A stretch of 64,000 nt of DNA, from contig NZ_SOFM01000045.1 of NCBI RefSeq assembly GCF_004402705.1, positions 53,849 to 117,848 on the forward strand, written 5' to 3'. Of this stretch, positions 19,700-27,313 are shown piece by piece (the first letter of the stretch is position 1; each line of letters begins with the position of its first letter). The notes below the pieces were generated by a model. The model ran no database searches, was not told the DNA's origin, and was given only the letters and a program-made list of their open reading frames with translations. Made by a program: the position numbers and the translations under genes. This DNA is from Cryobacterium mannosilyticum (GTDB taxonomy: Bacteria; Actinomycetota; Actinomycetes; Actinomycetales; Microbacteriaceae).

Positions 19700-21025
19700 T
19701 CAGGCGAAGAGGGCGGCCCCGATGTGGCTGCCGCGGCGGGCGCCCGGCGGCACGGCGAAGAGCGCGCTGCCGACGTGGCGGGTGTACTCGTTCAGGGCGT
19801 CGTGGCGGGCCAGGCTGAGCTGCACCCGGCTGAACTGCTCGGGTGAGCGCTGGAAGCTGATGAAGAACAGTCCGGCGTCGAGGCGGCCGAGCGCGTCGTT
19901 GCCGTCGACGAAGTTGTAGCCGCGGCGCAGCATCCGCGCCCCGCCGTTCTGCTGGGGGTGGGCGAGCCGAACATGGGCGGCCGCGTCGATCAGGGGCGCG
20001 TCGCCCCGTCCGGCCAGGGAGAAGTCCGGCTCGGTGAACTCGGTGCCGCCCGACAGGGGCGCCCCCTCGCCCTTGGTGCGGCCGAACACCGCCTCCTGCT
20101 CGCGCAGGATCGTGCGGTCCCAGGCCTCGATCGTCATCCGGATGCGCCGCGCGACCAGGTAGGAGCCGCCGGCCAGCCAGGCCGGCCCGTCGGCGGCCGG
20201 CACCCAGACCTGCTCGTCGACCACTGCGGGCTCCTCGGCCTTGATGTTCGCGGTGCCGTCCTTGAACCCGAACAGGTTGCGCGGGGTGGCCTGGCTGATG
20301 CTGGTCGACGAGGTGCGGCCGAACCCGAGCTGGGACCAGCGGAGGGAGGCCCGGCCGAACGCGATCCTGGACAGGTTGCGGATGGCGTGCACGGCCACCT
20401 GCGGGTCGTCGGCGCAGGCCTGGATGCAGAGGTCCCCGCCGTTGCGGCCCTCCTCGAGCAGGTCCCCCGGGAAGTGCGGCAGGTCCACGAGCAGGGGCGG
20501 GCGGCGGGAGGCCAGACCGAACCGGTCGGCGCCGGCCGCCGTCTCGAACAGGGTGGGGCCGAAGCCGAACGTGATGGTCAGGCCGGAGGCGGGCAACCCC
20601 TGCGCCTCGCCGGTGTCCTCCGGCGGGGCGTCGTACGACCCGGAGGCGGCACCGAACTCGCCGATCGCCGCCCCCGCGGTGAGGGAGGCCGCCGCGGCGG
20701 TCCAGTCCCGCAGCAGGGAGATGAGATCGGCGCGCGTCGCGTCCGGTGCGAGGTCGAACGCGGCGAAGTGCAGGCGGTCCTGGGCGGGGGTGACGATGCC
20801 GGCCTGGTGAGCGCCGTAGAACGGGTAGGCGGCGGCCGGGCTCGCGACGGCGACCGCAGCCTGCACCGCCCGGTCGCCGCCGACGCCGAGCCCGAGCCCG
20901 GCCACGCCCGCCCCGGCCAGGCCGAGCAGGCCTCGGCGGGACAGCCCGCGCGGCTCCGGCCGGGCGACGGGGTCGGCCCCCGGAGCGGTGGGTTCGGGGG
21001 CGGCCCCAGGGTCGGTGCGGGTCAT
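19700..21025 (-). CDS. efeB: EfeB: Dyp-type haem peroxidase/deferrochelatase of the EfeUOB iron system
   Basis: A 441-residue Dyp-type peroxidase exported by the Tat pathway. The twin-arginine motif SRRGLLGL begins at residue 29. The haem-pocket GxxDG motif is present as FGFKDGTANI. In EfeUOB systems EfeB oxidises ferrous iron or acts on haem outside the membrane. I chose the ATG at 21025, which shares its A with the TGA of efeO (TGATG), showing coupling. The open frame continues far upstream only as shadow of efeO. A TatB gene for export lies at 34346. Confidence 0.94.
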   Translation of the reverse strand: MTRTDPGAAPEPTAPGADPVARPEPRGLSRRGLLGLAGAGVAGLGLGVGGDRAVQAAVAVASPAAAYPFYGAHQAGIVTPAQDRLHFAAFDLAPDATRADLISLLRDWTAAAASLTAGAAIGEFGAASGSYDAPPEDTGEAQGLPASGLTITFGFGPTLFETAAGADRFGLASRRPPLLVDLPHFPGDLLEEGRNGGDLCIQACADDPQVAVHAIRNLSRIAFGRASLRWSQLGFGRTSSTSISQATPRNLFGFKDGTANIKAEEPAVVDEQVWVPAADGPAWLAGGSYLVARRIRMTIEAWDRTILREQEAVFGRTKGEGAPLSGGTEFTEPDFSLAGRGDAPLIDAAAHVRLAHPQQNGGARMLRRGYNFVDGNDALGRLDAGLFFISFQRSPEQFSRVQLSLARHDALNEYTRHVGSALFAVPPGARRGSHIGAALFA

Positions 21026-22194
21026 CACAGCACCAGGGTGGCGGTGAGCTGGTTCAGCGGCTCGCCGAGGGCGTTGACCTGGTCGGCCAGCGCCCGGATC
21101 TCGGCGGGGGACAGCTCGGTGTAAAGCCGGAACCCGTCCCCGGCGCGCTGGGCGTCCAGGAGCTCCTGCAGTGCCGCGAACTCCCGGTCGAGCCGCTCGG
21201 CGAGTGTCGCGTCCTTCTCGACGAGGATGTCCCGCACCCCGGCATAGAGCACGGATGCGCCGTCGACGTTGGCCTGGAAGTCGGAGAGGTCGGTGTGCGA
21301 CCAGAATTCCTCCTCGCCGGTGACTTTGCCGGTCGAGACCTCGTCGAGCAGCCCGATCGCCCCGTTCGTCTGCTGGGCCAGGGTGAAGTGGAGGTCCTGC
21401 ACCTTGTCGTTCAGGGTGGCGGTGTCGGCGACGAGGAGACCGGCCAGGCGCTGCCGCTCGTCCGGGCTGTACGCGGTGAAGCCGGCCTCGGCATCCGCCG
21501 GCCAGAGGTCCTTCTCGATCGCGTGCCAGCCGGTCCAGTCCTGCCCCTCCTCGAGGTCGGCCTCGCGCAGGTCGAGCTTCGGGTCCAGGTCGCCGAACGA
21601 CTCGGCGATGGTCTCGACCCGTTCCCAGTGGGCTCGGGTCGGGGCGTACAGGGCGCGGGCGGCGTCCGCGTCGCCGGTCGTGTACGCGGCGGCGAACGCA
21701 GCGGTGCCGGTGACCAGCTGGGCGACCTGGTCCCTGACGTAGGAGGCGTAGTTGGTGTTGGCCGTCTCGATCCGGGCGGCCAGATCGACGCTGGCTCCGG
21801 CCGCGCCCTCCGATTCCGTCACCGTGAACTCGGCCTTGCCGATCCCGTCGCCGGTCATGCCCGGCTTGCAGGCCGTGAAATAGCTGCCGGCGGGCAGCTG
21901 CACGACCAGGTCGCGGCTGAGGCCCGGCCCGATGTTCTCCGCCTCGCCGACGATGCGGAGCCCGTCGTCGGCCAGCAGGTAGAACTCGGTGACCTGGTCG
22001 CCGGAGTTGGCGACCGTGAATCGCACGTTGCCGGCGGGGGCCTCGTCGGCGGAGACGGTGCACGCGGTGGCGCTGCTGTCCACGGTCAGGGCGGCGTGGG
22101 ACGAACCGGGGGCGCCGGCGTTGGGCACGCAGCCGGTGAGTGCGAGGAGGCCGGCCGCCGAGGCGAGTCCGAGCAGGGGGAAGCGAGCACGCAT
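21025..22194 (-). CDS. efeO: EfeO: cupredoxin-M75 iron-binding lipoprotein
   Basis: A 389-residue periplasm-side component of ferrous iron uptake. The signal peptide has lipobox ALTGC, Cys22, so the protein is membrane anchored. An N-terminal cupredoxin-like domain (about residues 30-130) is followed by an M75 peptidase-like helical domain. The metal motif HxxxE is present as GWHAIEKDLWP. It delivers iron to EfeU. It sits in the middle of the operon, 50 bp after efeU, and overlaps efeB by one base. Confidence 0.94.
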   Translation of the reverse strand: MRARFPLLGLASAAGLLALTGCVPNAGAPGSSHAALTVDSSATACTVSADEAPAGNVRFTVANSGDQVTEFYLLADDGLRIVGEAENIGPGLSRDLVVQLPAGSYFTACKPGMTGDGIGKAEFTVTESEGAAGASVDLAARIETANTNYASYVRDQVAQLVTGTAAFAAAYTTGDADAARALYAPTRAHWERVETIAESFGDLDPKLDLREADLEEGQDWTGWHAIEKDLWPADAEAGFTAYSPDERQRLAGLLVADTATLNDKVQDLHFTLAQQTNGAIGLLDEVSTGKVTGEEEFWSHTDLSDFQANVDGASVLYAGVRDILVEKDATLAERLDREFAALQELLDAQRAGDGFRLYTELSPAEIRALADQVNALGEPLNQLTATLVL

Positions 22195-22244
22195 GAGGGA
22201 GATCCTTGCTGGGGAGGGAACGGGGGAGTAGGGGATGCCGCCGG

Positions 22245-23102
22245 TCAGCGGGCGGGCACGGTGGCCGGTGCCGACCGGCGGGGTGCGGGGCGCACCCGGC
22301 GCTGGTCTCGGCTCGCCCGGATGAACAGGGTGAGGCAGGTCGCCGTGTACCCCGTCCAGACGGCCAGTTCGAGCCAGGTCGTCACCGGGGAGAAGTTGAG
22401 GGTGCCCTTGAGCAGGGTTCCGTACCAGCTGTCGGGCGGGATCGCCGCGCTCACGTCGAAGGCGAGGCTGTGCAGCCCGGGCAGCACCCCCGCCTCCTGC
22501 AGGTCGTGCACCCCGTAGGAGAGCACCCCGGCGGCGACGACGATGAGGATGCCGCCGGTCCAGGTGAAGAACTTCGCCAGGTTGATCCGCAGCATCCCCG
22601 AATACACCAGCCAGCCCAGGCCGACCGCGGTCACGATGCCCAGGGCGGCGCCGAGCAGGGGCAGCGCGGTCTCCCCGGTGGCCTGCACGGCCGCCCAGAT
22701 GAACAGGGCGGTCTCGATGCCCTCCCGGCCGACGGCGACGAACGCGACCACGACGAGGCCGAGCCCGGTGCCGAGCAGGGACCGGTCGATGCTGCCGCGG
22801 AGGTGGCCGGACAGGTCGCGGGCGGTGCGCAACATCCAGAACACCATCCAGGTGACCAGGCCGGTGGCGGCGATCGACAGGATGCCGCCGATCGTCTCCT
22901 GGGCGGCGAAGGAGAGCCCGTAGGTGCCGAAGGTGAGGGCGGCGCCGATCGCGAGGGCAAGGAGTACCGCCAGGCCGACGCCGAGCCAGATCCGGCGCAG
23001 CACGTCACGGCGGTCGATCTTGACCACGTAGGCCACGAGGATGGTCACGATCAGCGCCGCTTCGAGGCCTTCACGGAGGCCGATCAGATAATTTGCGAGC
23101 AC
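22245..23102 (-). CDS. efeU: EfeU: high-affinity ferrous iron permease (FTR1 family)
   Basis: An integral-membrane iron permease of 285 residues with about seven hydrophobic helices. Both signature REXXE motifs are present: REGLE near the N-terminus (GLREGLEAALIV) and REGIE (VGREGIETALFIW). These glutamates carry iron through the membrane in the Ftr1 family. I chose the GTG at 23102 because it gives the standard VLANYLIGLREGLE start and has AGGAAG upstream. The frame is open to 23138, where it would run toward the iron box. It is the first gene of efeUOB. Confidence 0.94.
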   Translation of the reverse strand: MLANYLIGLREGLEAALIVTILVAYVVKIDRRDVLRRIWLGVGLAVLLALAIGAALTFGTYGLSFAAQETIGGILSIAATGLVTWMVFWMLRTARDLSGHLRGSIDRSLLGTGLGLVVVAFVAVGREGIETALFIWAAVQATGETALPLLGAALGIVTAVGLGWLVYSGMLRINLAKFFTWTGGILIVVAAGVLSYGVHDLQEAGVLPGLHSLAFDVSAAIPPDSWYGTLLKGTLNFSPVTTWLELAVWTGYTATCLTLFIRASRDQRRVRPAPRRSAPATVPAR

Positions 23103-23140
23103 GGGACTTCCTGGTCGGGGTCGGGGAGCAGCGAGCACGG

Positions 23141-23159
23141 GATGGTTAGGCTTACCTAA
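23141..23159 (-). promoter_or_regulatory. DtxR/IdeR-type iron box upstream of efeUOB
   Basis: Read on the minus strand the site is TTAGGTAAGCCTAACCATC. It closely matches the 19-bp DtxR/IdeR consensus TTAGGTTAGCCTAACCTAA, diverging mainly at the last bases. It lies about 39 bp upstream of the efeU start. Iron-loaded DtxR/IdeR would repress the operon in iron-replete cells. Confidence 0.85.
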
Positions 23160-23249
23160 CTAAGGCTACTCTAACTTCGCCGGGACCGCCGTGTCCAGCT
23201 AGTGTTCTTCCGTGGGTGTCTGCCCGTCAGCTACCTAGTGGAGCCCAGC

Positions 23250-24257
23250 ATGGTCATGTCCGGCAGCGGAGAGAGCGTCCTCTTCGTGCACGACCGCCCC
23301 GGTGACGAGGCGCTGCTCACCGGCGGCACCATCGCCCGCCTCCGCTCCGACGGCGCCGAGGTCGTGGTGCTGTTCGGCGCCAGGACCCACGGCGACACGG
23401 GCGACGACACCGCCGACAGCGCCGACGTGCGGGCCGCCCTGGGCGGGCTCGGGGTGAGCGACTGGCGGATGCTGGCCCGCCCGGCCGCAGGCCATGACCC
23501 CGACGCCCTGACCGCCCAGGTGGCCGACGTGCTGCTCGAGGTGGAGGCCACCGCGCTCGTGCTCGGCACCGACGACGCCCGGCTGCAGGCCGCGGCGACC
23601 GATGCCGCCCACGCGGCGGGCATCCCCGTCTTCCAGAGCAAGCGCGTCTCCGGCGCGATCGGCCAGCGCCTCATCGCGATCGACGTGAGCGACCAGGTGG
23701 AGCGGAAGCTCGCAGCCATCTCCGCCTATCCGGGGCGCTGGAGTGTGACCGGCCACACCGTCGTCCCCGTGACACCGCCGGCCGGCGCCGCCGCCGCGGG
23801 TGCAGGCACGGTCGTCGGCGGAACCGAGACCTACCTGCGCCTTCCGCCGCCGCAGGCGCAGCACGCCGCGGAGGTCCCTCCCGGCCCGGGCGCCCGGGCG
23901 CTGGCTGGCCTGCTCGCCTTCGTGGTGGGGGTTGCCTTCGGCGTCCTCGGCACGATCGCGCACCAGGCGACGATCGTGCTCGGCCCGGTCACCATCCCGA
24001 TCGGCCTGGTCCTCGCGCTCGCCGGAGTGACCGCCCTGCTGGCCGGCCTGCGCCTGGTCGTGGGGGACCGGCTGGTCGTGCTGCTCGCCGCGATCGGCCT
24101 GCTCGGCACGATCTTCCTGCTGTCGCTGCGCAGCGAGGGCGGCTCCGTGCTGGTGCCGCAGGGGCTGCCCGGCACCCTCTGGACGGTGGGTCCGACCCTG
24201 GTCGCCACCATCGTGCTCGCCTGGCCGCGGATTCCGGGCCGCCGCGGTACGGCATAG
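23250..24257 (+). CDS. Degenerate PIG-L/MshB-like domain fused to a C-terminal membrane domain
   Basis: About 335 residues. Residues 9-180 align by eye with the LmbE/PIG-L (MshB) deacetylase fold: SVLFVHDRPGDEALLTGG stands where AHPDDExxxTGG is expected. The zinc His is Arg16 and the catalytic Asp is Gly18. The downstream HPDH-type motif is also missing (TDDARLQAAATDAAH). Deacetylase activity is therefore unlikely. The last ~130 residues form about four helices after a Pro-rich linker. The position between typA and fdxA-dapC matches mshB in M. tuberculosis, where a separate small membrane-protein gene (Rv1171) follows. This may be a fusion of the two. The start could instead be the GTG at 23202. 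Confidence 0.7.
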   Translation: MVMSGSGESVLFVHDRPGDEALLTGGTIARLRSDGAEVVVLFGARTHGDTGDDTADSADVRAALGGLGVSDWRMLARPAAGHDPDALTAQVADVLLEVEATALVLGTDDARLQAAATDAAHAAGIPVFQSKRVSGAIGQRLIAIDVSDQVERKLAAISAYPGRWSVTGHTVVPVTPPAGAAAAGAGTVVGGTETYLRLPPPQAQHAAEVPPGPGARALAGLLAFVVGVAFGVLGTIAHQATIVLGPVTIPIGLVLALAGVTALLAGLRLVVGDRLVVLLAAIGLLGTIFLLSLRSEGGSVLVPQGLPGTLWTVGPTLVATIVLAWPRIPGRRGTA

Positions 24258-24260
24258 AAT
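24255..24260 (+). promoter_or_regulatory. Candidate -10 box of fdxA-dapC
   Basis: TAGAAT overlaps the TAG stop codon of the upstream gene and lies 33 bp before the fdxA start. A leader with AAGGGAG at about 24278-24284 follows. Confidence 0.4.
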
Positions 24261-24293
24261 TGCAGTTCCGCTCGTGAAGGGAGCTCGTCACCC

Positions 24294-24611
24294 GTGACCT
24301 ACGTCATTGCCCTGCCGTGCGTGGACGTGAAGGATCGCGCCTGCGTGGACGAATGCCCCGTCGACTGCATCTACGAGGGCGACCGTTCGCTCTACATCCA
24401 CCCCGACGAATGCGTCGACTGCGGCGCCTGCGAACCGGTCTGCCCGGTCGAGGCGATCTACTACGAGGACGACGTGCCCGAACAGTGGGCCGAGTACTAC
24501 AAGGCGAACGTCGAGTTCTTCGACGACGTCGGATCTCCCGGCGGAGCGGCCAAGGTCGGCGTGATCCACAAGGACCACCCGATCATCGCCGTCCTTCCCC
24601 CGCAGGTCTAG
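24294..24611 (+). CDS. fdxA: 7Fe ferredoxin (3Fe-4S plus 4Fe-4S)
   Basis: A 105-residue FdxA/FdxC-type electron carrier of the cytoplasm. The N-terminal half holds the cysteines of the 3Fe-4S/4Fe-4S pair (PCVDVKDRACVDECPVDC). The second set is CVDCGACEPVCPVEAI. It is nearly identical in layout to the actinobacterial FdxA/FdxC. The start is GTG at 24294. Only 7 bp separate it from dapC, an arrangement shared by many actinobacteria, so they form an operon. The electron partner is unknown; cytochromes P450 and other redox enzymes are usual. Confidence 0.96.
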   Translation: MTYVIALPCVDVKDRACVDECPVDCIYEGDRSLYIHPDECVDCGACEPVCPVEAIYYEDDVPEQWAEYYKANVEFFDDVGSPGGAAKVGVIHKDHPIIAVLPPQV

Positions 24612-24618
24612 CCGGCCC

Positions 24619-25722
24619 GTGCTGAGGCCGCTGCCCGACTACCCGTGGGACCAGATGGTCCCCTTCGCCGAGCGCGCCCGCGCGCACCCCGGCGGCATCG
24701 TCGACCTGTCGATCGGTTCGCCGGTCGACCCGACACCCGCGGTCATCCGGCAGGCCCTGGCCGACGCCACCGACGCGCACGCCTACCCGCAGACCGCGGG
24801 CACCCCGCAGCTGCAGCGGGCGATCATCGACTGGTACGCCCGCCGCCGCGGCGTGGCCGGCCTCACCGAGGCCAATGTGCTGCCCACCATCGGGTCGAAG
24901 GAGCTGGTGGCCCTGCTGCCGTTCATGCTCGGCCTCGGCGAGGGCGACACCGTCGTGCACCCGGTCGCGGCCTACCCCACCTACGCGATCGGCGCGGCCA
25001 TGGCCGGGGCGGATGCCGTGGCCTCCGACGACCCGGCCGGCTGGCCGGCCACGACGAAGCTGGTCTGGCTGAACAGCCCGGGCAACCCCGACGGGCACGT
25101 GCTGACGGTCGCCGAACTGCGCCGGGCGGTCGAACGGGCCAGGGCGCTCGGCGCCGTGATCGTCTCCGACGAGTGCTACGCGGAACTGGGCTGGGCCGGG
25201 CAGTGGGCGAACGAGCCGATCCCCAGCATCCTCGACCCCCGCGTGATCGGCACCGACCGCCGCGACGTGCTCGCCATCTACTCCCTCAGCAAGCAGTCGA
25301 ACATGGCCGGCTACCGCGGTGCGTTCGCCGCCGGCTGCGCCACCGTTCTCGGCCGGTTGCTCACTGTGCGCAAGCACGCGGGCCTGATGCTCCCGGCCCC
25401 GCTCCAGGCCGCCATGGTCGCCGCCCTCGGCGACGACTCCCACGTGGCCGATCAGAAGGAACGGTACCGGGCCCGGAGGATGCTGCTGCTGCCGGCGCTC
25501 GAGACGGCCGGCTTCCGGATCAGCCGCAGCGAGGCCGGGCTGTACCTCTGGGCGACCGAGGGGCGCGGCGCCTGGGATTCGATCGGGCGGCTCGCCGACC
25601 TCGGCATCCTGGCCGGCCCCGGCCCGTTCTACGGCGCCGGTTCCGCGCAATACGTGCGCTTCAGCCTCACCGCCACCGATGAGCGGATAGCCGCCGCCGC
25701 GAGCCGCCTCGGCGCCGGATGA
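24619..25722 (+). CDS. dapC: N-succinyldiaminopimelate aminotransferase DapC
   Basis: PLP-dependent class I/II aminotransferase of 367 residues. It converts N-succinyl-2-amino-6-oxopimelate to N-succinyl-LL-diaminopimelate, using glutamate, in the succinylase branch of lysine and peptidoglycan synthesis. The fold type I landmarks are GTPQLQRAI and the substrate/cofactor motif NSPGNPDG. The Schiff-base Lys lies in YSLSKQSNMAGYR. The start is GTG at 24619, immediately after fdxA. Its partners dapD and dapE lie about 5 kb downstream, so the window holds the whole succinyl sub-branch. Confidence 0.92.
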   Translation: MLRPLPDYPWDQMVPFAERARAHPGGIVDLSIGSPVDPTPAVIRQALADATDAHAYPQTAGTPQLQRAIIDWYARRRGVAGLTEANVLPTIGSKELVALLPFMLGLGEGDTVVHPVAAYPTYAIGAAMAGADAVASDDPAGWPATTKLVWLNSPGNPDGHVLTVAELRRAVERARALGAVIVSDECYAELGWAGQWANEPIPSILDPRVIGTDRRDVLAIYSLSKQSNMAGYRGAFAAGCATVLGRLLTVRKHAGLMLPAPLQAAMVAALGDDSHVADQKERYRARRMLLLPALETAGFRISRSEAGLYLWATEGRGAWDSIGRLADLGILAGPGPFYGAGSAQYVRFSLTATDERIAAAASRLGAG

Positions 25723-25894
25723 GCGCGCGCCGCGCGGCTCCGGGGGTGCCAACCCGGGGCTTGTGGACAATCACCAACGAAACCCGGGCATTCCTATCGG
25801 ATGCAACAGTAGGCGGTCGGGCCGATTAGGCTGTATCAGCGTTGACGTCTCCAGCCACACCGGTGTGCTGTGTAGAAGACCGCGCGCCGAGAGG

Positions 25895-25927
25895 CAGTGA
25901 TACTCAGTGACACTCAGTGATACCCAG
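25895..25927 (+). repeat. 10-bp tandem repeat in the gltA leader
   Basis: Three 10-bp units, CAGTGATACT, CAGTGACACT and CAGTGATACC, plus a partial CAG lie directly before the likely gltA ribosome site (AGGGAG, 25926-25931). Two alternative GTG codons fall in the repeat, which makes the gltA start ambiguous. Confidence 0.7.
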
Positions 25928-25936
25928 GGAGCCGCC

Positions 25937-27247
25937 GTGAGCGAGACCGCACAGCGAACGCCGTCCATCGATCCGCAAAAGGCCAGGCTGACCTTCCCCG
26001 GAGGGTCGGCGGACTTCCCGATCGTGCGCGGCACGGCCGGCGCGTCCAGCCTGGACATCTCGAGCCTCACCCGCCAGACCGGCCTGATCACCCTCGACTC
26101 CGGGTTCGTGAACACCGCGGCCACGCGGTCGGCGATCACGTTCATCGACGGCGAAAAGGGCATCCTCCGCTATCGCGGCTACCCGATCGAACAGATCGCC
26201 CAGAACTCCAACTTCCTCGAGACGGCCTGGCTGCTGATCTATGGCGCACTGCCCAGTGCGAGCGAGCTCGCCGCCTTCGACCAGCGGATCCGCCGGCACA
26301 CCCTGCTGCACGAAGACCTGCGCCGACTCTTCGATGTGCTGCCGTACAACGCGCACCCGATGTCGGTGCTGTCGTCGGGCACTTCCGCCCTCGCGGCGTA
26401 CTACCAGGACGCGCTCGACCCGAAGGACCCGATCCAGGTCGAGCTGGCCACGGTGCACCTGCTGGCCAAGCTTCCGGTGATGGCGGCCTACGCGTACAAG
26501 AAGAGCATCGGCCAGGCCTTCCTCTACCCCGACAACTCGCTCGGCTACGTCGACAACTTCCTTCGGCTGATCTTCGGCACCCTGGCCGAGCCCTACGAGG
26601 TGAACCCGGTCGTGAGCAAGGCGCTCGAGCGCCTCCTGATGCTGCACGAGGACCACGAGCAGAACGCCTCGACCTCGACCGTGCGCCTCGTCGGGTCGAC
26701 CGAGGCGAACCTGTTCGCGTCGGTGTCCGCCGGGATCAACGCCCTCTCCGGGCCCCTGCACGGCGGCGCGAACGAGGCCGTGCTCAAGATGCTCGGCGAG
26801 ATCAAGGCCTCCGGCGAGGGCGTGGAGAAGTTCGTCGAACGGGTCAAGAACAAGGAACAGGGCGTGCGCCTGATGGGCTTCGGCCACCGGGTCTACAAGA
26901 ACTACGACCCGCGGGCCACCCTGGTCAAGGAGAGCGCCGACGAGGTCCTCGCCGCGCTCGGCGTCAAGGACGACCTGCTCGACATCGCCAAGGAACTCGA
27001 GCAGATCGCGTTGAACGACGACTACTTCCGGGAACGCAAGCTGTACCCGAACGTGGACTTCTACACCGGCGTCATCTACAAGGCGATGGGATTCCCGACG
27101 AGCATGTTCACCGTGCTCTTCGCCATCGGCCGCCTGCCCGGCTGGGTCGCGCACTGGCGTGAGATGAACGAGGACCCGACGACCAAGATCGGCCGTCCCC
27201 AGCAGCTGTACATCGGCTCGCCGGAGCGCGACTTCCCGACGCGCTGA
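25937..27247 (+). CDS. gltA: Citrate synthase
   Basis: Type II hexameric-type citrate synthase, 436 residues, condensing acetyl-CoA with oxaloacetate at the entry of the TCA cycle. The catalytic triad motifs are present: His in GPLHGGANEAV, His in GFGHRVYKNYDPRA and Asp in LYPNVDFYTG. I chose the GTG at 25937 because AGGGAG lies 5 bp upstream. The alternative GTG at 25907 would add ten residues encoded by the tandem repeat. The gene stands alone, ended by a bidirectional terminator shared with the convergent penicillin acylase gene. Confidence 0.96.
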   Translation: MSETAQRTPSIDPQKARLTFPGGSADFPIVRGTAGASSLDISSLTRQTGLITLDSGFVNTAATRSAITFIDGEKGILRYRGYPIEQIAQNSNFLETAWLLIYGALPSASELAAFDQRIRRHTLLHEDLRRLFDVLPYNAHPMSVLSSGTSALAAYYQDALDPKDPIQVELATVHLLAKLPVMAAYAYKKSIGQAFLYPDNSLGYVDNFLRLIFGTLAEPYEVNPVVSKALERLLMLHEDHEQNASTSTVRLVGSTEANLFASVSAGINALSGPLHGGANEAVLKMLGEIKASGEGVEKFVERVKNKEQGVRLMGFGHRVYKNYDPRATLVKESADEVLAALGVKDDLLDIAKELEQIALNDDYFRERKLYPNVDFYTGVIYKAMGFPTSMFTVLFAIGRLPGWVAHWREMNEDPTTKIGRPQQLYIGSPERDFPTR

Positions 27248-27288
27248 TCGTTCCGCGGCGCTGAGTCGTTCCGAAACGCTGAGTCGTT

Positions 27289-27313
27289 CCGGGCGGGCTA
27301 CCGGCCCGCCCGG
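27289..27313. terminator. Bidirectional terminator between gltA and penicillin acylase
   Basis: CCGGGCGGGC (27289-27298) pairs perfectly with GCCCGCCCGG (27304-27313) around a 5-nt loop. The TAG stop of the minus-strand acylase gene (27298-27300) falls at the top of the hairpin. Just upstream, CGCTGAGTCGTTCC is directly repeated twice after the gltA stop. Confidence 0.65.

Noticed and set aside
23202..23249. TAGTGT box six bases before a GTG at 23212 as a leaderless start for the MshB-like gene
   Set aside because: That GTG is out of frame with the gene, so it cannot be its start.
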